From contig VTEF01000001.1 of assembly GCA_008180335.1 (NCBI GenBank), positions 312,636-376,635 on the forward strand: 64,000 bases of DNA, in the 5' to 3' direction. Under the pieces are notes generated by a model. The model searched no databases, had not been told where the DNA came from, and saw only the letters and a list, made by a program, of their open reading frames with translations. The stretch comes from Priestia megaterium. Its GTDB lineage: Bacteria > Bacillota > Bacilli > Bacillales > Bacillaceae_H. A program made the position numbers and the translations under genes. Position 1 is the first letter of the stretch. The number at the start of each line of letters is the position of its first letter. Positions 9,531 to 18,673 of this stretch are shown here, one piece after another.

Positions 9531-10625
9531 TTGTCGCACCAATCATTTTCAAATTATAATCGCCCTAAGCGAAAGCGAATAGTAATTATCACAGTAAGTA
9601 TTATCATATTAGTTATTGGAGTTATTTCTATTTATTTGCAATCATTACTTCAACCGGTTGACAAAAATAGCAATAAACAAGTTAATGTAACGATTCCACA
9701 AGGCTCTTCAGTCTTGTCCATTGGAACGTTATTAAAAGAAGAAAAATTAATTAAAAATGAAAATGCGTTTCGATATTATGTTAAATTATCAAACGTTTCT
9801 GGGTTTCAAGCAGGGACGTACACATTTTCACCAGCAATGAGCCTAAATGACATGGTGAACATGATGGAAAAAGGGGATGTGTCTAAAACACCAGACATTC
9901 GCTTGACAATTCCTGAAGGGCGTCAACTTGATGAAATTGCAGATATCATCACTCAACAAACGAGCTATTCTAAAGAGGAAATTCTGAAACGACTAGATGA
10001 TCAATCGTTTGTGAAAAGCATGAAGAAAAAATACCCACAACTTATCACAGATGAAGTGTTACAAAAAGACATTAAACATCCATTAGAAGGATACTTATAT
10101 CCAGCGACTTATGATTATTATAATCAAGATGTCTCGTTAGATGAAATTTTGGATAAAATGATAGGTAAAACAAATGACGTATTAAAACAATATGAATCAG
10201 AAATGAAAGAAAAAGATTATACGCCGCATCGTTTGTTAACTATGTCTTCGCTTATTGAAGAAGAGGCCACAGAACAAGTAGACCGTGAAAAGATTGCTAG
10301 TGTTTTTTATAACCGGATTGAAGAGGAAATGCCATTACAAACAGATCCAACTGTTCTTTATGCATTAGGAGAACACAAAGATCGTGTCCTCTATAAACAT
10401 TTAGAAGTAGACTCACCTTATAATACGTATAAGGTAAAAGGACTTACGCCTGGCCCGATTGCCAATTCAGGGTTAATGTCGATTAAGGCTACTTTAAAAC
10501 CAGCTAATACAGACTATTTATACTTCCTTGCTACCAAAGATGGAAAAGTTATTTTTACGAAAACATTAGATGAACATAATAAAGAAAAAGCTACACATAT
10601 TACAAATGAATCAAGGGAAAAATAG
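9531..10625 (+). CDS. mltG: Endolytic peptidoglycan transglycosylase MltG (YrrL)
   Basis: A 364-residue single-pass membrane protein. A basic N-terminal stretch (NRPKRKR) precedes a transmembrane helix near residues 17-39. A LysM-like subdomain follows, then the YceG/MltG catalytic domain with SSLIEEEA near 240-247 and the diagnostic LQTDPTVLYALG. MltG cleaves nascent glycan strands and sets their length during wall growth. The TTG start at 9531 is chosen because GAGAGGAGG lies 8 bases upstream; the open frame extends further 5'. A TATAAT at 9496-9501 may belong to its promoter. Confidence 0.93.
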   Translation: MSHQSFSNYNRPKRKRIVIITVSIIILVIGVISIYLQSLLQPVDKNSNKQVNVTIPQGSSVLSIGTLLKEEKLIKNENAFRYYVKLSNVSGFQAGTYTFSPAMSLNDMVNMMEKGDVSKTPDIRLTIPEGRQLDEIADIITQQTSYSKEEILKRLDDQSFVKSMKKKYPQLITDEVLQKDIKHPLEGYLYPATYDYYNQDVSLDEILDKMIGKTNDVLKQYESEMKEKDYTPHRLLTMSSLIEEEATEQVDREKIASVFYNRIEEEMPLQTDPTVLYALGEHKDRVLYKHLEVDSPYNTYKVKGLTPGPIANSGLMSIKATLKPANTDYLYFLATKDGKVIFTKTLDEHNKEKATHITNESREK

Positions 10626-10776
10626 TTGTAGTAAATGGAACTATTTCGTTTAGCAGTACAGGGAAACAGAGCCTGATGAGTCTTATGCTAAATTAGGCTA
10701 TTGATTTTTTGAGAAATTTGGGACTTAACTCAAGTGTTATCGCTGTAATAGATATGCAAAAAGGTAACGAATAATT

Positions 10777-10812
10777 GGGGAATTGCGACACTTCGCATTC
10801 CCCATCTTTTAT
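10777..10812 (+). terminator. Intrinsic terminator after mltG
   Basis: GGGGAATTGCG pairs with CGCATTCCCC (one bulged T), followed by a T-rich tail. The 150 bases between mltG and this hairpin show no gene. Confidence 0.75.
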
Positions 10813-10828
10813 GTTAAAATATATCGGG

Positions 10829-10857
10829 TTTACGTGAAAACGAAAAAAACATATAAT
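10829..10857 (+). promoter_or_regulatory. SigA promoter of the trmR-yrrN-yrrO-udk operon
   Basis: TTTACG, 17-base spacer, perfect TATAAT at 10852-10857. It lies just after the mltG terminator and gives a leader of about 95 bases. Confidence 0.75.
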
Positions 10858-10957
10858 AGACTAGTTGTTTATTTTTGAACTAAGTCATTTAATTTGTGCA
10901 GATAGAAACTTTATTTCGTTGCACGTGAAACATACTTCTTTGAACGGAGGAAGTGTT

Positions 10958-11608
10958 TTGCTTTTACAAAATGTAGAACAATATGTAGAAAAGCTTATTC
11001 CTAAGCGAACAGAGCTTGTTGAAGAGATGGAAGCTTATGCGAAAGAATATGTCGTTCCTATTATGGAGTTAATTGGAATTGAAACGTTGCTACAAATTCT
11101 TCGTCTTCATCAGCCAAAACATATATTAGAAATTGGTACAGCAATAGGGTATTCAGCAATTCGAATGGCAGAAGCATTGCCAAATGCTCAAATTGTAACC
11201 GTAGAGCGCAATGAAACTCGCTATGAGAAAGCCCAAACTTTTATTGAACGTGCAAACAAGAAAGAACAGATTACAACATTGTTTGGAGATGCACTTGAGT
11301 TGATAGATGAAATTGCTCGAAAAGGACCTTACGATGCAGTATTTATTGATGCCGCTAAGGGACAATATCAACGATTTTTTGAGCATTATCAACCATTACT
11401 AAATAAAAACGGGATAATCATTTCAGACAATATTTTATTCAAAGGTCATGTAGCAACAGATCTAGCTGAAATTGAAACACGCCGCAAGCGTAGTTTAATT
11501 AAGAAAATTGATGGATATAACAATTGGCTGATGAATCATCCTGATTTTTATACAACTATTCTACCAATTGGAGACGGTATTGCGATAAGTATTAAAAGAG
11601 GTGACTAA
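10958..11608 (+). CDS. trmR: tRNA 5-hydroxyuridine O-methyltransferase TrmR (YrrM)
   Basis: A 216-residue class I SAM-dependent O-methyltransferase with EIGTAIGYSAI as the SAM loop and VFIDAAKGQY and IISDNILFKG as the metal/substrate motifs. B. subtilis YrrM (TrmR) methylates 5-hydroxyuridine at tRNA wobble position 34 to 5-methoxyuridine. The TTG start at 10958 lies 7 bases after GGAGG and gives the family length; the frame is open upstream but lacks a ribosome site there. Only two bases separate it from yrrN, whose product is predicted to help make its substrate. Confidence 0.93.
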   Translation: MLLQNVEQYVEKLIPKRTELVEEMEAYAKEYVVPIMELIGIETLLQILRLHQPKHILEIGTAIGYSAIRMAEALPNAQIVTVERNETRYEKAQTFIERANKKEQITTLFGDALELIDEIARKGPYDAVFIDAAKGQYQRFFEHYQPLLNKNGIIISDNILFKGHVATDLAEIETRRKRSLIKKIDGYNNWLMNHPDFYTTILPIGDGIAISIKRGD

Positions 11609-11610
11609 CA

Positions 11611-12540
11611 ATGAAAAAACCAGAGTTATTAGTAACGCCGACTTCTGTAATGGATATTGAGCCACTAATTGAAGCAGGTGCTACAGCTATTATGATTGGT
11701 GAACAGCGTTACGGTTTACGCCTAGCTGGAGAGTTTAAGCGTGAAGAGATTGTAGAAGCTGTGAACATCGCGCACAGCAAGAAAGTGAAAGTTTACGTGG
11801 CTATGAATGCTTTGTTTCATAATGACAAAGTACCGGAGCTAAATGAATATATTTTATTTTTACAAGAAGCAGGTGTAGATGCCATTGTCTTTGGAGATCC
11901 AGCAGTATTAATGGCTGCACGTGAAGTAGCTCCTACCATGAAACTGCACTGGAACACAGAAACGACTGCAACAAACTGGTATACATGTAATTATTGGGGG
12001 CGCAAAGGGGCTAAACGTGCAGTATTAGCACGTGAATTAAGTATGGATAGCATTATTGAAATTAAAGAGCATTCTGAAGTTGAAGTAGAAGTACAAGTTC
12101 ATGGTATGACATGTATGTTCCAATCAAAGCGCTCATTACTCGGAAATTACTTTGAATATCAAGGTAAAGTTATGGAAATTGAAAATCGCAAATTTGAAAA
12201 AGGAATGTTTCTTCTTGACAAAGAGCGTAACAATAAGTATCCAATTTTCGAGGACGAAAATGGTACTCATATTATGAGCCCGAATGATATCTGTATTATC
12301 GACGAATTATCTGAAATGATTGATGCAGAAGTAGATGTTTTTAAAATTGACGGTGTATTAAACACACCAGAATATATTATTGAAGTAACCAAAAAATATC
12401 GTCAGGCCATTGATTTATGTGTGGAAAACCGTGAAGAGTATGAAAACATTAAAGATGACTTGCTTGAAGAAATCGAAAACATTCAGCCAATTAATCGCCC
12501 TCTAGACACAGGCTTCTTCTTTAAAGAAACGGTTTACTAA
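11611..12540 (+). CDS. yrrN: Peptidase U32 family tRNA hydroxylation protein YrrN (TrhP1-like)
   Basis: A 309-residue U32-family protein. In B. subtilis the yrrN and yrrO products (TrhP1 and TrhP2) are required for prephenate-dependent hydroxylation of uridine 34 in tRNA; despite the name these are not proteases in that role. The U32 signature region reads VHGMTCMFQSKRSLLGNY. The second signature cysteine, present in YrrO, is replaced, so this subunit probably lacks a complete Fe-S ligand set. The ATG follows AAGAGGTGAC. A tandem repeat array starts on the base after its stop codon. Confidence 0.93.
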   Translation: MKKPELLVTPTSVMDIEPLIEAGATAIMIGEQRYGLRLAGEFKREEIVEAVNIAHSKKVKVYVAMNALFHNDKVPELNEYILFLQEAGVDAIVFGDPAVLMAAREVAPTMKLHWNTETTATNWYTCNYWGRKGAKRAVLARELSMDSIIEIKEHSEVEVEVQVHGMTCMFQSKRSLLGNYFEYQGKVMEIENRKFEKGMFLLDKERNNKYPIFEDENGTHIMSPNDICIIDELSEMIDAEVDVFKIDGVLNTPEYIIEVTKKYRQAIDLCVENREEYENIKDDLLEEIENIQPINRPLDTGFFFKETVY

Positions 12541-12950
12541 GAAAAGTGAAGAAAGCCCGGTTAAGTCGGTAGGGCATTGGAGCTTCTGAGAAGGAACCGC
12601 TGTTTGGTTCCGCAGGAAGAAGTGAAATGACCGAACGACTTGGCTTTCGGAACTAGACAAAAAGAAAAGTGAAGAAAGCCCGGTTAAGTCGGTAGGGCAT
12701 TGGAGCTTCTGAGAAGGAACCGCTGTTTGGTTCCGCAGGAAGAAGTGAAATGACCGAACGACTTGGCTTTCGGAACTAGACAAAAAGAAAAGTGAAGAAA
12801 GCCCGGTTAAGTCGGTAGGGCATTGGAGCTTCTGAGAAGGAACCGCTGTTTGGTTCCGCAGGAAGAAGTGAAATGACCGAACGACTTGGCTTTCGGAACT
12901 AAACAAAAAGAAAAGTGAAGAAAGCCCGGTTAAGTCGGTAGGGCATTGGA
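12541..12950 (+). repeat. Tandem array of a 123-bp R/S repeat, 3.3 copies, between yrrN and yrrO
   Basis: Units begin at 12541, 12664, 12787 and 12910, an exact 123-base period. The three full copies are nearly identical (one visible G/A change near 12902). The layout is R-S-R-S-R-S-R, with R a 41-bp block starting GAAAAGTGAAG and ending GGGCATTGGA, and S an 82-bp block. Within a unit, GAAAGCC (11-17) and AAGTCG (23-28) pair with CGACTT-GGCTTTC (96-108), leaving a 5-base bulge. GGAACC (53-58) pairs with GGTTCC (66-71). It lies inside the predicted yrrMNO-udk transcript. Confidence 0.97.
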
Positions 12951-13010
12951 TGTATATTCGTTATTCATAAGTGTAAAAAGAGATTAAATAGAAAGAAGGA
13001 GGTACAAACG

Positions 13011-14273
13011 ATGGCTTTACAAATAGATACTGTAGTAGATGGAAAACGTGTCATTACCAAAAAGCCTGAATTGTTAGCTCCAGCAGGCAATCTTGAAAAA
13101 TTGAAAGTTGCCGTTCATTACGGAGCAGATGCTGTATTTATTGGTGGTAAAGAATTTGGTCTACGTTCTAACGCTGATAACTTCTCATTAGAAGAAATGG
13201 CAGAAGGGGTAGAATTTGCAAAAAAATACGGTGCACGTATTTATGTCACAACCAATATTTTTGCACATAATGAAAATATGGAAGGGTTAGATGACTATTT
13301 AATAGGGTTAGAAAATGCAGGTGTGGCAGGTATCATCGTAGCCGATCCATTAATTATTGAAACGTGTCGCCGAGTAGCACCAAAGCTTGAGGTTCACTTA
13401 AGTACTCAACAATCACTTTCAAACTGGAAAGCTGTTCAATTTTGGAAAGAAGAAGGTCTTGAACGTGTTGTATTAGCCCGTGAAACAAGTGCAGAGGAAA
13501 TCCGTGAGATGAAAGAGAAAGTAGATATTGAAATTGAAACTTTTATTCACGGAGCAATGTGTATTGCATACTCAGGACGATGTACATTAAGCAACCATAT
13601 GACAGCTCGTGATTCAAACCGTGGTGGGTGTTGTCAGTCATGTCGTTGGGATTATGATTTATTTAAAGTGCAAGAGGGAGAACAAGAAGTGGCATTATTC
13701 GATGAGCAAGATAGTCCATTTGCCATGAGTCCTAAAGACTTAAATTTAATTCAATCTATTCCAAAAATGATTGAATTAGGAATTGACAGTTTAAAAATCG
13801 AAGGGCGTATGAAATCTATACACTACATTGCAACTGTGGTAAGTGTGTACCGCAAAGTGATTGATGCATATTGTGCAGATCCTGAAAACTTTGTCATTCA
13901 AAAAGAATGGCTTGATGAATTAGATAAGTGTGCAAATCGTGATACAGCTCCAGCCTTTTTTGAAGGAATTCCCGGAATGGAAGAGCAAATGTTCGGTGTT
14001 CATGGAAAGAAAACAACATTTGACTTTGCTGGCCTTGTTTTAGATTACGACAAAGAAACAAGTATCGTTACGTTGCAACAACGTAATCATTTTAAACCAG
14101 GTGAAGAAGTTGAGTTTTTTGGACCTGAAATTGAAAACTTTACACAAAAAGTAGAGACAATTTGGGATGAAGAGGGCAATGAGTTAGATGCTGCACGTCA
14201 TCCATTACAAATTGTGAAGTTTAAGGTCGACAAACCTCTATTTTCATACAACATGATGCGAAAGGGGATTTAA
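13011..14273 (+). CDS. yrrO: Peptidase U32 family tRNA hydroxylation protein YrrO (TrhP2-like)
   Basis: A 420-residue U32-family protein with the complete signature [19 protein letters not shown], followed by GGCCQSC. These cysteines are the likely ligands of a 4Fe-4S cluster. The C-terminal 90 residues form the extra beta-rich U32 domain. It is the expected partner of YrrN for making 5-hydroxyuridine at tRNA position 34, the substrate of TrmR. The ATG follows AGAAGGAGG. It is separated from yrrN by 470 bases occupied mainly by the repeat array; the two are normally adjacent. Confidence 0.95.
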   Translation: MALQIDTVVDGKRVITKKPELLAPAGNLEKLKVAVHYGADAVFIGGKEFGLRSNADNFSLEEMAEGVEFAKKYGARIYVTTNIFAHNENMEGLDDYLIGLENAGVAGIIVADPLIIETCRRVAPKLEVHLSTQQSLSNWKAVQFWKEEGLERVVLARETSAEEIREMKEKVDIEIETFIHGAMCIAYSGRCTLSNHMTARDSNRGGCCQSCRWDYDLFKVQEGEQEVALFDEQDSPFAMSPKDLNLIQSIPKMIELGIDSLKIEGRMKSIHYIATVVSVYRKVIDAYCADPENFVIQKEWLDELDKCANRDTAPAFFEGIPGMEEQMFGVHGKKTTFDFAGLVLDYDKETSIVTLQQRNHFKPGEEVEFFGPEIENFTQKVETIWDEEGNELDAARHPLQIVKFKVDKPLFSYNMMRKGI

Positions 14274-14280
14274 CAAAAAG

Positions 14281-14916
14281 ATGGGGAAAAAGCCCGTTGT
14301 AATCGGTATTGCTGGTGGATCCGGCTCTGGTAAAACGACAGTTACAAAAGCAATTTATGAATATTTTAAAGGGCATTCAATTATGCTCCTAGAACAAGAT
14401 TACTATTATAAAGATCAAAGTCATTTGCCGCTTGAGCAACGCTTACAAACTAATTACGATCATCCACTAGCATTTGATAATGAATTACTAATTGAACACT
14501 TGCAAAAGTTATTAAATTATGAGAGCATTGAAAAACCAGTGTATGATTATACTATTCATACTCGTTCTGCAAATGTTATTGTTGAAGAACCAAAAGATGT
14601 GATCATTCTAGAAGGCATTTTAGTACTAGAGGATCGACGTTTGCGTAATTTAATGGACATTAAGTTATATGTTGATACAGACGCAGATCTTCGAATTATC
14701 CGTCGTATGTTACGTGACATTAAAGAGAGGGATCGCACATTAGAATCAGTTGTTGATCAATATATTTCAGTTGTGCGTCCAATGCATAATCAATTTATTG
14801 AACCGACTAAGCGCTATGCAGATATTATTATTCCAGAAGGCGGTCAAAACCATGTAGCCATTGATTTAATGGTTACTAAAATCCAAACAATTCTTGAACA
14901 AAATGCCATTTTATAA
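14281..14916 (+). CDS. udk: Uridine kinase
   Basis: A 211-residue P-loop kinase that phosphorylates uridine and cytidine for pyrimidine salvage. Walker A is [12 protein letters not shown] at residues 9-20. The [10 protein letters not shown] motif, the NYDHPLAFD nucleoside-binding segment and the lid [12 protein letters not shown] are all present. Only seven bases separate it from yrrO, so it is probably the last gene of the yrrM operon, as in B. subtilis. A large inverted repeat follows within 130 bases. Confidence 0.97.
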   Translation: MGKKPVVIGIAGGSGSGKTTVTKAIYEYFKGHSIMLLEQDYYYKDQSHLPLEQRLQTNYDHPLAFDNELLIEHLQKLLNYESIEKPVYDYTIHTRSANVIVEEPKDVIILEGILVLEDRRLRNLMDIKLYVDTDADLRIIRRMLRDIKERDRTLESVVDQYISVVRPMHNQFIEPTKRYADIIIPEGGQNHVAIDLMVTKIQTILEQNAIL

Positions 14917-14992
14917 TAACATAGCATAGATACAGGAATTTTTTTGAAAATGGAATAGTCATATTCTATTAAATAAAAACACACATTATAAT

Positions 14993-15041
14993 GAATGGAG
15001 AAACGAGCAGCTTCTAATTTGAAGCTGTCATTTCTCTATTC
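14993..15041 (+). terminator. Long imperfect hairpin between udk and greA
   Basis: GAATGGAGAAA pairs with TTTCTCTATTC and CAGCTTC pairs with GAAGCTG, separated by a small internal loop. The T tract (ATATTTTT) is displaced by a few bases, so terminator function is probable rather than certain. Confidence 0.55.
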
Positions 15042-15069
15042 ACTCATATTTTTACAATGTGGAATTTTC

Positions 15070-15097
15070 TTGTACATACGGAAATGAACTGTATACA
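15070..15097 (+). promoter_or_regulatory. Probable SigA promoter of greA
   Basis: TTGTAC, 16-base spacer, TATACA, 37 bases before the greA start. Confidence 0.6.
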
Positions 15098-15133
15098 CTA
15101 GGAATTTTTGAGTTGATAAAGGAGTGAAGGGAT

Positions 15134-15610
15134 ATGACACAAGAAAAAGTGTTTCCAATGACGGAAGAAGGAAAGCTAAAATTAGAACAAGAGCTTGAAT
15201 ATTTAAAAACAGTAAAACGTAAAGAAGTAGTAGAACGTATTAAGATTGCCCGCAGTTTTGGCGATTTATCAGAGAACTCTGAGTATGATTCTGCGAAAGA
15301 AGAGCAAGCGTTTGTTGAAGGACGTATTACAACGCTTGAAAACATGATTCGCAATGCAAAAATCATTGAGGAAGATGCAGAGAACTCTTCAATTGTCTCA
15401 TTAGGTAAATCAGTTACGTTTGTAGAATTACCAGATGGTGATGAAGAAACATATACGATTGTAGGTAGCGCGGAAGCGGATCCATTTGAAGGTAAAATCT
15501 CAAATGATTCACCGATTGCAAAAAGCTTAATGGGTAAACAAGTTGGTGATGAAGTAACAGTTCAAACTCCAGGCGGAGACATGTCCGTTAAAATTGTAAC
15601 TGTAAAATAA
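15134..15610 (+). CDS. greA: Transcription elongation factor GreA
   Basis: A 158-residue Gre factor that stimulates transcript cleavage in backtracked RNA polymerase. The N-terminal coiled coil (about residues 8-75) carries the acidic tip [15 protein letters not shown]. The C-terminal FKBP-like domain ends with the [16 protein letters not shown] and TPGG motifs. The length is normal. The ATG follows AAAGGAGTG. It is flanked by its own promoter and a terminator, so it is likely monocistronic. Confidence 0.98.
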   Translation: MTQEKVFPMTEEGKLKLEQELEYLKTVKRKEVVERIKIARSFGDLSENSEYDSAKEEQAFVEGRITTLENMIRNAKIIEEDAENSSIVSLGKSVTFVELPDGDEETYTIVGSAEADPFEGKISNDSPIAKSLMGKQVGDEVTVQTPGGDMSVKIVTVK

Positions 15611-15643
15611 ATAGCAAAGAATCAATTGACCTATATTTAGTAA

Positions 15644-15671
15644 AAAAGCTGGCTAATTAGCCAGCTTTTTT
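15644..15671 (+). terminator. Intrinsic terminator of greA
   Basis: AAAGCTGGCTAATTAGCCAGCTTT is a near-perfect palindrome followed by T residues. Confidence 0.92.
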
Positions 15672-15801
15672 GTTATGTTACAACATTTGAAATTTAAAAA
15701 GCCCCATCTATTTCTTCGTTTGTTTGGCAATTAAAAATGGATATTTTCGTTTTAAATATGTATACATCGGCGACACTTGTAAAGAGTGAGGTGTATCATA
15801 A

Positions 15802-17559
15802 ATGAGAATGATTCGTAAACGAATGCAAACGGTTCTAATCATCGTTATGTTATTAATTAGCATACTAGTTGGAAGACTTGTTCAAATCCAACTTATTAGC
15901 ACAGAATCTTTTTCTAAGAACAGCGTCAACTTAATTGAAGAAAGCGTTCGACAGCGTACACAAGAAATGGTTGTAGATGACGGACGAGGAAAGTTTGTCG
16001 ACCGTCATGGAAAATCATTAACGTCTCTTACACATAATCGGTTAGTCTTATTTCCATTTTTAAATAAAATGGATTGGCCAATAGAAAGAGTAGCTACAAT
16101 TGTAGATGTTTCAACAGTTGAGTTGGTCACAAAATTAAAAGATGCTACGTCACCCATTGTACTTAATAAAGAATTATCGCTGTCTCAATTAAAAGAAATT
16201 AATTCTTTGCAAGTTCCAGGCGTCTTTGGTGTCCCTTTAAAAGATAATCGTCCTGTACCTGCATCAGAGCATATTATAGGTCTTGTTAGGCAAAGCAAAG
16301 AGAAAATAAAAAAACAGTATCATGATAAATTAAAGAGCGGAGAATTAAAAATAACGACTCCTATTGGTATTACTGGAATGCAAAAATCATTTGATGAATT
16401 TCTACTTCCAGAACAAGAATCAAAGTTACTTTATCATGTTGATCGGTTAGGCGGTCCGATGTTTGGCATTGATGTCAAATACACCGGAACTGCTAACCCT
16501 TTTTATCCTGTCAATGTGAAAACAACATTAGATTTATCTATTCAAGAAAGAGTGGAATCTTTATTAGATCGGTATGGTTTAAAGCAAGGGGGAGTAGTTC
16601 TACTTGATATTGAGAGCAACAGTGTTTTAGCCATGGCCAGCCGTCCTAAAATTGATCAAAAAAACCCGTATGAAGAGAAAAATAAAGGACTTCAAAATCG
16701 AATGTTGACACCTCAAGTGCCGGGTTCTATTTTTAAAATCATTACAGCAGCTGCAGCGCTTGAAGAGAATCAATTACGTTCAAACCTAACGTATAACTGT
16801 GATACAAGCATTTATGGAAACTTGTTAAAAGAGGATGAACGTAAAGGACAGCTGTCATTTAAAGATAGTTTTGCTCAAAGTTGTAACACGACATTCGCTC
16901 AATTAGCAAAACAATTAACAAGAGAGAACCCTGATGTGCTAAATGAGTATGCAGATCGCTTAGGAGTGATTGCTCCAGTTGGTTGGACTGGTGATGTCTT
17001 TCATTTCGATCATTTCACACAATTTCAAGAAGCAAGCGGGACAGTGTGGAAAGGTGATGCAAATAAGCTCGTGCCAAATGCTATTTCTCAAACAGCAATC
17101 GGACAATTAGATGTAAAGTTGACCCCTCTTGCTGTCGTTAATATGATGGCAACAATTGCAAGGGGAGGAGAAAAAAAGCAAGTTAAGATGGTAGAGGAGT
17201 TGCAATATAAAAATCATGCATCTTTATATACGTTTCACTCACAACATTTACAAGGTGAACAAATAAGTAAAAAAACAGCCCATGAATTACAGGATTTATT
17301 AAGAAGTGTAGTGGAAAGTGATAAGGGAACAGGGCAGCGATTTCAAACACTTCCTTATACTGTTGCAGGGAAGTCAGGAACAGCAGAGATTGATATTGAT
17401 AAGAACATTGTGAACAAATGGTTTGCTGGTTACTTTCCAGCTGAAAAACCAAAATATGCGTTAGTTGTAGTAGATTTAAACACAAAAAGTGCAATATCAT
17501 CCACAAATAGCCTTTTTTATGATATTGTTAAAGAGGTATATGCACTAGACAATCAATGA
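15802..17559 (+). CDS. pbpI: Class B penicillin-binding protein PbpI (YrrR)
   Basis: A 585-residue transpeptidase anchored by one N-terminal transmembrane helix (about residues 8-27), with a PBP dimerisation domain and a C-terminal transpeptidase. Catalytic motifs are SIFK with Ser309, SCN at 360-362 and KSG at 524-526. B. subtilis PbpI (PBP4b) is a sporulation-associated PBP; the GGCGACACT at about 15768-15776 resembles a SigF -10 box, but no good -35 is visible. The KSG rather than KTG box is a legitimate variant. Start follows GAGTGAGGTG. Confidence 0.93.
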   Translation: MRMIRKRMQTVLIIVMLLISILVGRLVQIQLISTESFSKNSVNLIEESVRQRTQEMVVDDGRGKFVDRHGKSLTSLTHNRLVLFPFLNKMDWPIERVATIVDVSTVELVTKLKDATSPIVLNKELSLSQLKEINSLQVPGVFGVPLKDNRPVPASEHIIGLVRQSKEKIKKQYHDKLKSGELKITTPIGITGMQKSFDEFLLPEQESKLLYHVDRLGGPMFGIDVKYTGTANPFYPVNVKTTLDLSIQERVESLLDRYGLKQGGVVLLDIESNSVLAMASRPKIDQKNPYEEKNKGLQNRMLTPQVPGSIFKIITAAAALEENQLRSNLTYNCDTSIYGNLLKEDERKGQLSFKDSFAQSCNTTFAQLAKQLTRENPDVLNEYADRLGVIAPVGWTGDVFHFDHFTQFQEASGTVWKGDANKLVPNAISQTAIGQLDVKLTPLAVVNMMATIARGGEKKQVKMVEELQYKNHASLYTFHSQHLQGEQISKKTAHELQDLLRSVVESDKGTGQRFQTLPYTVAGKSGTAEIDIDKNIVNKWFAGYFPAEKPKYALVVVDLNTKSAISSTNSLFYDIVKEVYALDNQ

Positions 17560-17675
17560 CCAACAGAAAAATGTAAAAAATATTACAAAAATGCTTCAAA
17601 TCTAAATTGATGCTTCATGTATTTCTAAACACATGTTAGAATAGAGCATTATAAAAGTTGGAGGAAGTTATAGCA

Positions 17676-18293
17676 ATGAATAACAGTCGTTTTTCAAGAC
17701 ATGAAAACAAAGAAAAAAAAGTAAACCGATTATATAATGTCTTAATTGCTGTTGTCGCAGTTTTAATTGTTTTTATCGGTGGATCATTAATGCTTGGGGA
17801 CTCAGAAGAAAAATCTCCAAAACAAGCAACAGAAAATACGCCAAAAACAGAAGATAAAACAATCGATGAAACGGCTCAAAAAGAAAATGAATCAGTTGTA
17901 AAAGACTCATCAGATAAGGAAAAATCAATAGATGAAGAAGTTGAGCAAGAAGAATCGTCAGAGTTGCAAGTAGAAGAAAATCCAGAACAAGGTGTTGAAA
18001 CACGTACAGTAGATCCATCTTGGGAGCCAGCTGGCACTTCTCAAGGTGAAAAGCCTGCATCATCTTACAAAAAAGGCTCTACAGATTGGAATGAGATGCT
18101 TGCCGCTGTAAGTGCTGGTTCAGGCGTTGATGTCAATAACATGACAGTTTGGCGTTTAGAAAACAATGGTGGCCCAGAACAAGCTGTAGCGACAATTAGT
18201 TCAAAGTCAGATAAAACAAAATATCGAGTAGAAATTGAGTGGGTAGACAATGAAGGGTGGAAGCCAACGGTTGTAGAAAAGCTTGCTCAATAA
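17676..18293 (+). CDS. yrrS: DUF1510 membrane protein YrrS
   Basis: A 205-residue protein with a charged N-terminus, one transmembrane helix near residues 18-39, a long acidic Glu/Lys/Ser-rich linker (about 45-110) and a C-terminal globular DUF1510 domain (DPSWEPAGTSQGEKP onwards). The membrane anchor with extracytoplasmic tail, and its place next to pbpI, suggest a cell-envelope role at the spore or wall; this is inference. The ATG at 17676 is chosen because GGAGG lies just upstream. The linker is low-complexity and will vary between strains. Confidence 0.88.
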   Translation: MNNSRFSRHENKEKKVNRLYNVLIAVVAVLIVFIGGSLMLGDSEEKSPKQATENTPKTEDKTIDETAQKENESVVKDSSDKEKSIDEEVEQEESSELQVEENPEQGVETRTVDPSWEPAGTSQGEKPASSYKKGSTDWNEMLAAVSAGSGVDVNNMTVWRLENNGGPEQAVATISSKSDKTKYRVEIEWVDNEGWKPTVVEKLAQ

Positions 18294-18294
18294 A

Positions 18295-18328
18295 TTAAAA
18301 AAGCAGCGCATTAGCGCTGCTTTTTTAA
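18295..18328. terminator. Bidirectional terminator between yrrS and yrzA
   Basis: TTAAAAAAGCAGCG pairs with CGCTGCTTTTTTAA, so T tracts are present on both strands. It serves the convergent genes yrrS and yrzA and overlaps the end of yrzA. Confidence 0.92.
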
Positions 18329-18526
18329 TTTAAAATGAACAACGGCGGAATACAGTTTTTTACCATGCTCGTAATCAACGGACATTTGATGAGATACGTG
18401 ATGAACTTCTAATAAAATTGCTTTATTTTGTTCAATCTTTTCATTCACCTGTTTTTCTAATAATGCTAAATCATGCGATTCAAAAAATTCTACCTTGTCT
18501 TCAATCATATCAAATTGAAAATTCAT
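18311..18526 (-). CDS. yrzA: DUF2536 family protein YrzA
   Basis: A 71-residue cytosolic protein of the DUF2536 family (MNFQFDMIEDKVEFFE at the N-terminus, YSAVVHFKLK at the C-terminus). The start at 18526 is chosen because GGAGGGT lies just upstream of it on the minus strand; six extra upstream codons are open but overlap the ribosome site. It is convergent with yrrS and shares its terminator. Function unknown. Confidence 0.85.
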   Translation of the reverse strand: MNFQFDMIEDKVEFFESHDLALLEKQVNEKIEQNKAILLEVHHVSHQMSVDYEHGKKLYSAVVHFKLKKQR

Positions 18527-18673
18527 AATGACCCTCCTATTCACCCCTTATTTTCCAATCATTATTTTATCAAGAATACTTGATGAAATAAATTTATTAT
18601 GGTAATTTAAGAACAATTAAGCAATTAAAGCATACTATATCTATAGGAATTATATATATTAGGAGGCTTCTAT

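Noticed and set aside
10675-10708. CTGATGAG that resembles a hammerhead ribozyme core
   Set aside because: No matching CGAAA segment or flanking stems could be found.
12502-12906. 134-codon open frame on the minus strand with an internal 41-residue repeat
   Set aside because: It exists only because the DNA repeat period (123) is a multiple of three. It has no ribosome site, runs antisense to yrrN and the array, and matches no protein type I know.
12541-12950. CRISPR-like alternation of repeat and spacer
   Set aside because: Both the 41-bp and the 82-bp blocks are conserved between units, there are no unique spacers and no cas genes nearby.
15755-15780. SigF promoter for pbpI
   Set aside because: GGCGACACT fits the -10 consensus, but no GYATA-type -35 lies at the required spacing.
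18600-18660. CymR-like site upstream of yrrT
   Set aside because: TATAGGAATTATA is suggestive, but I do not recall the consensus well enough to call an operator.
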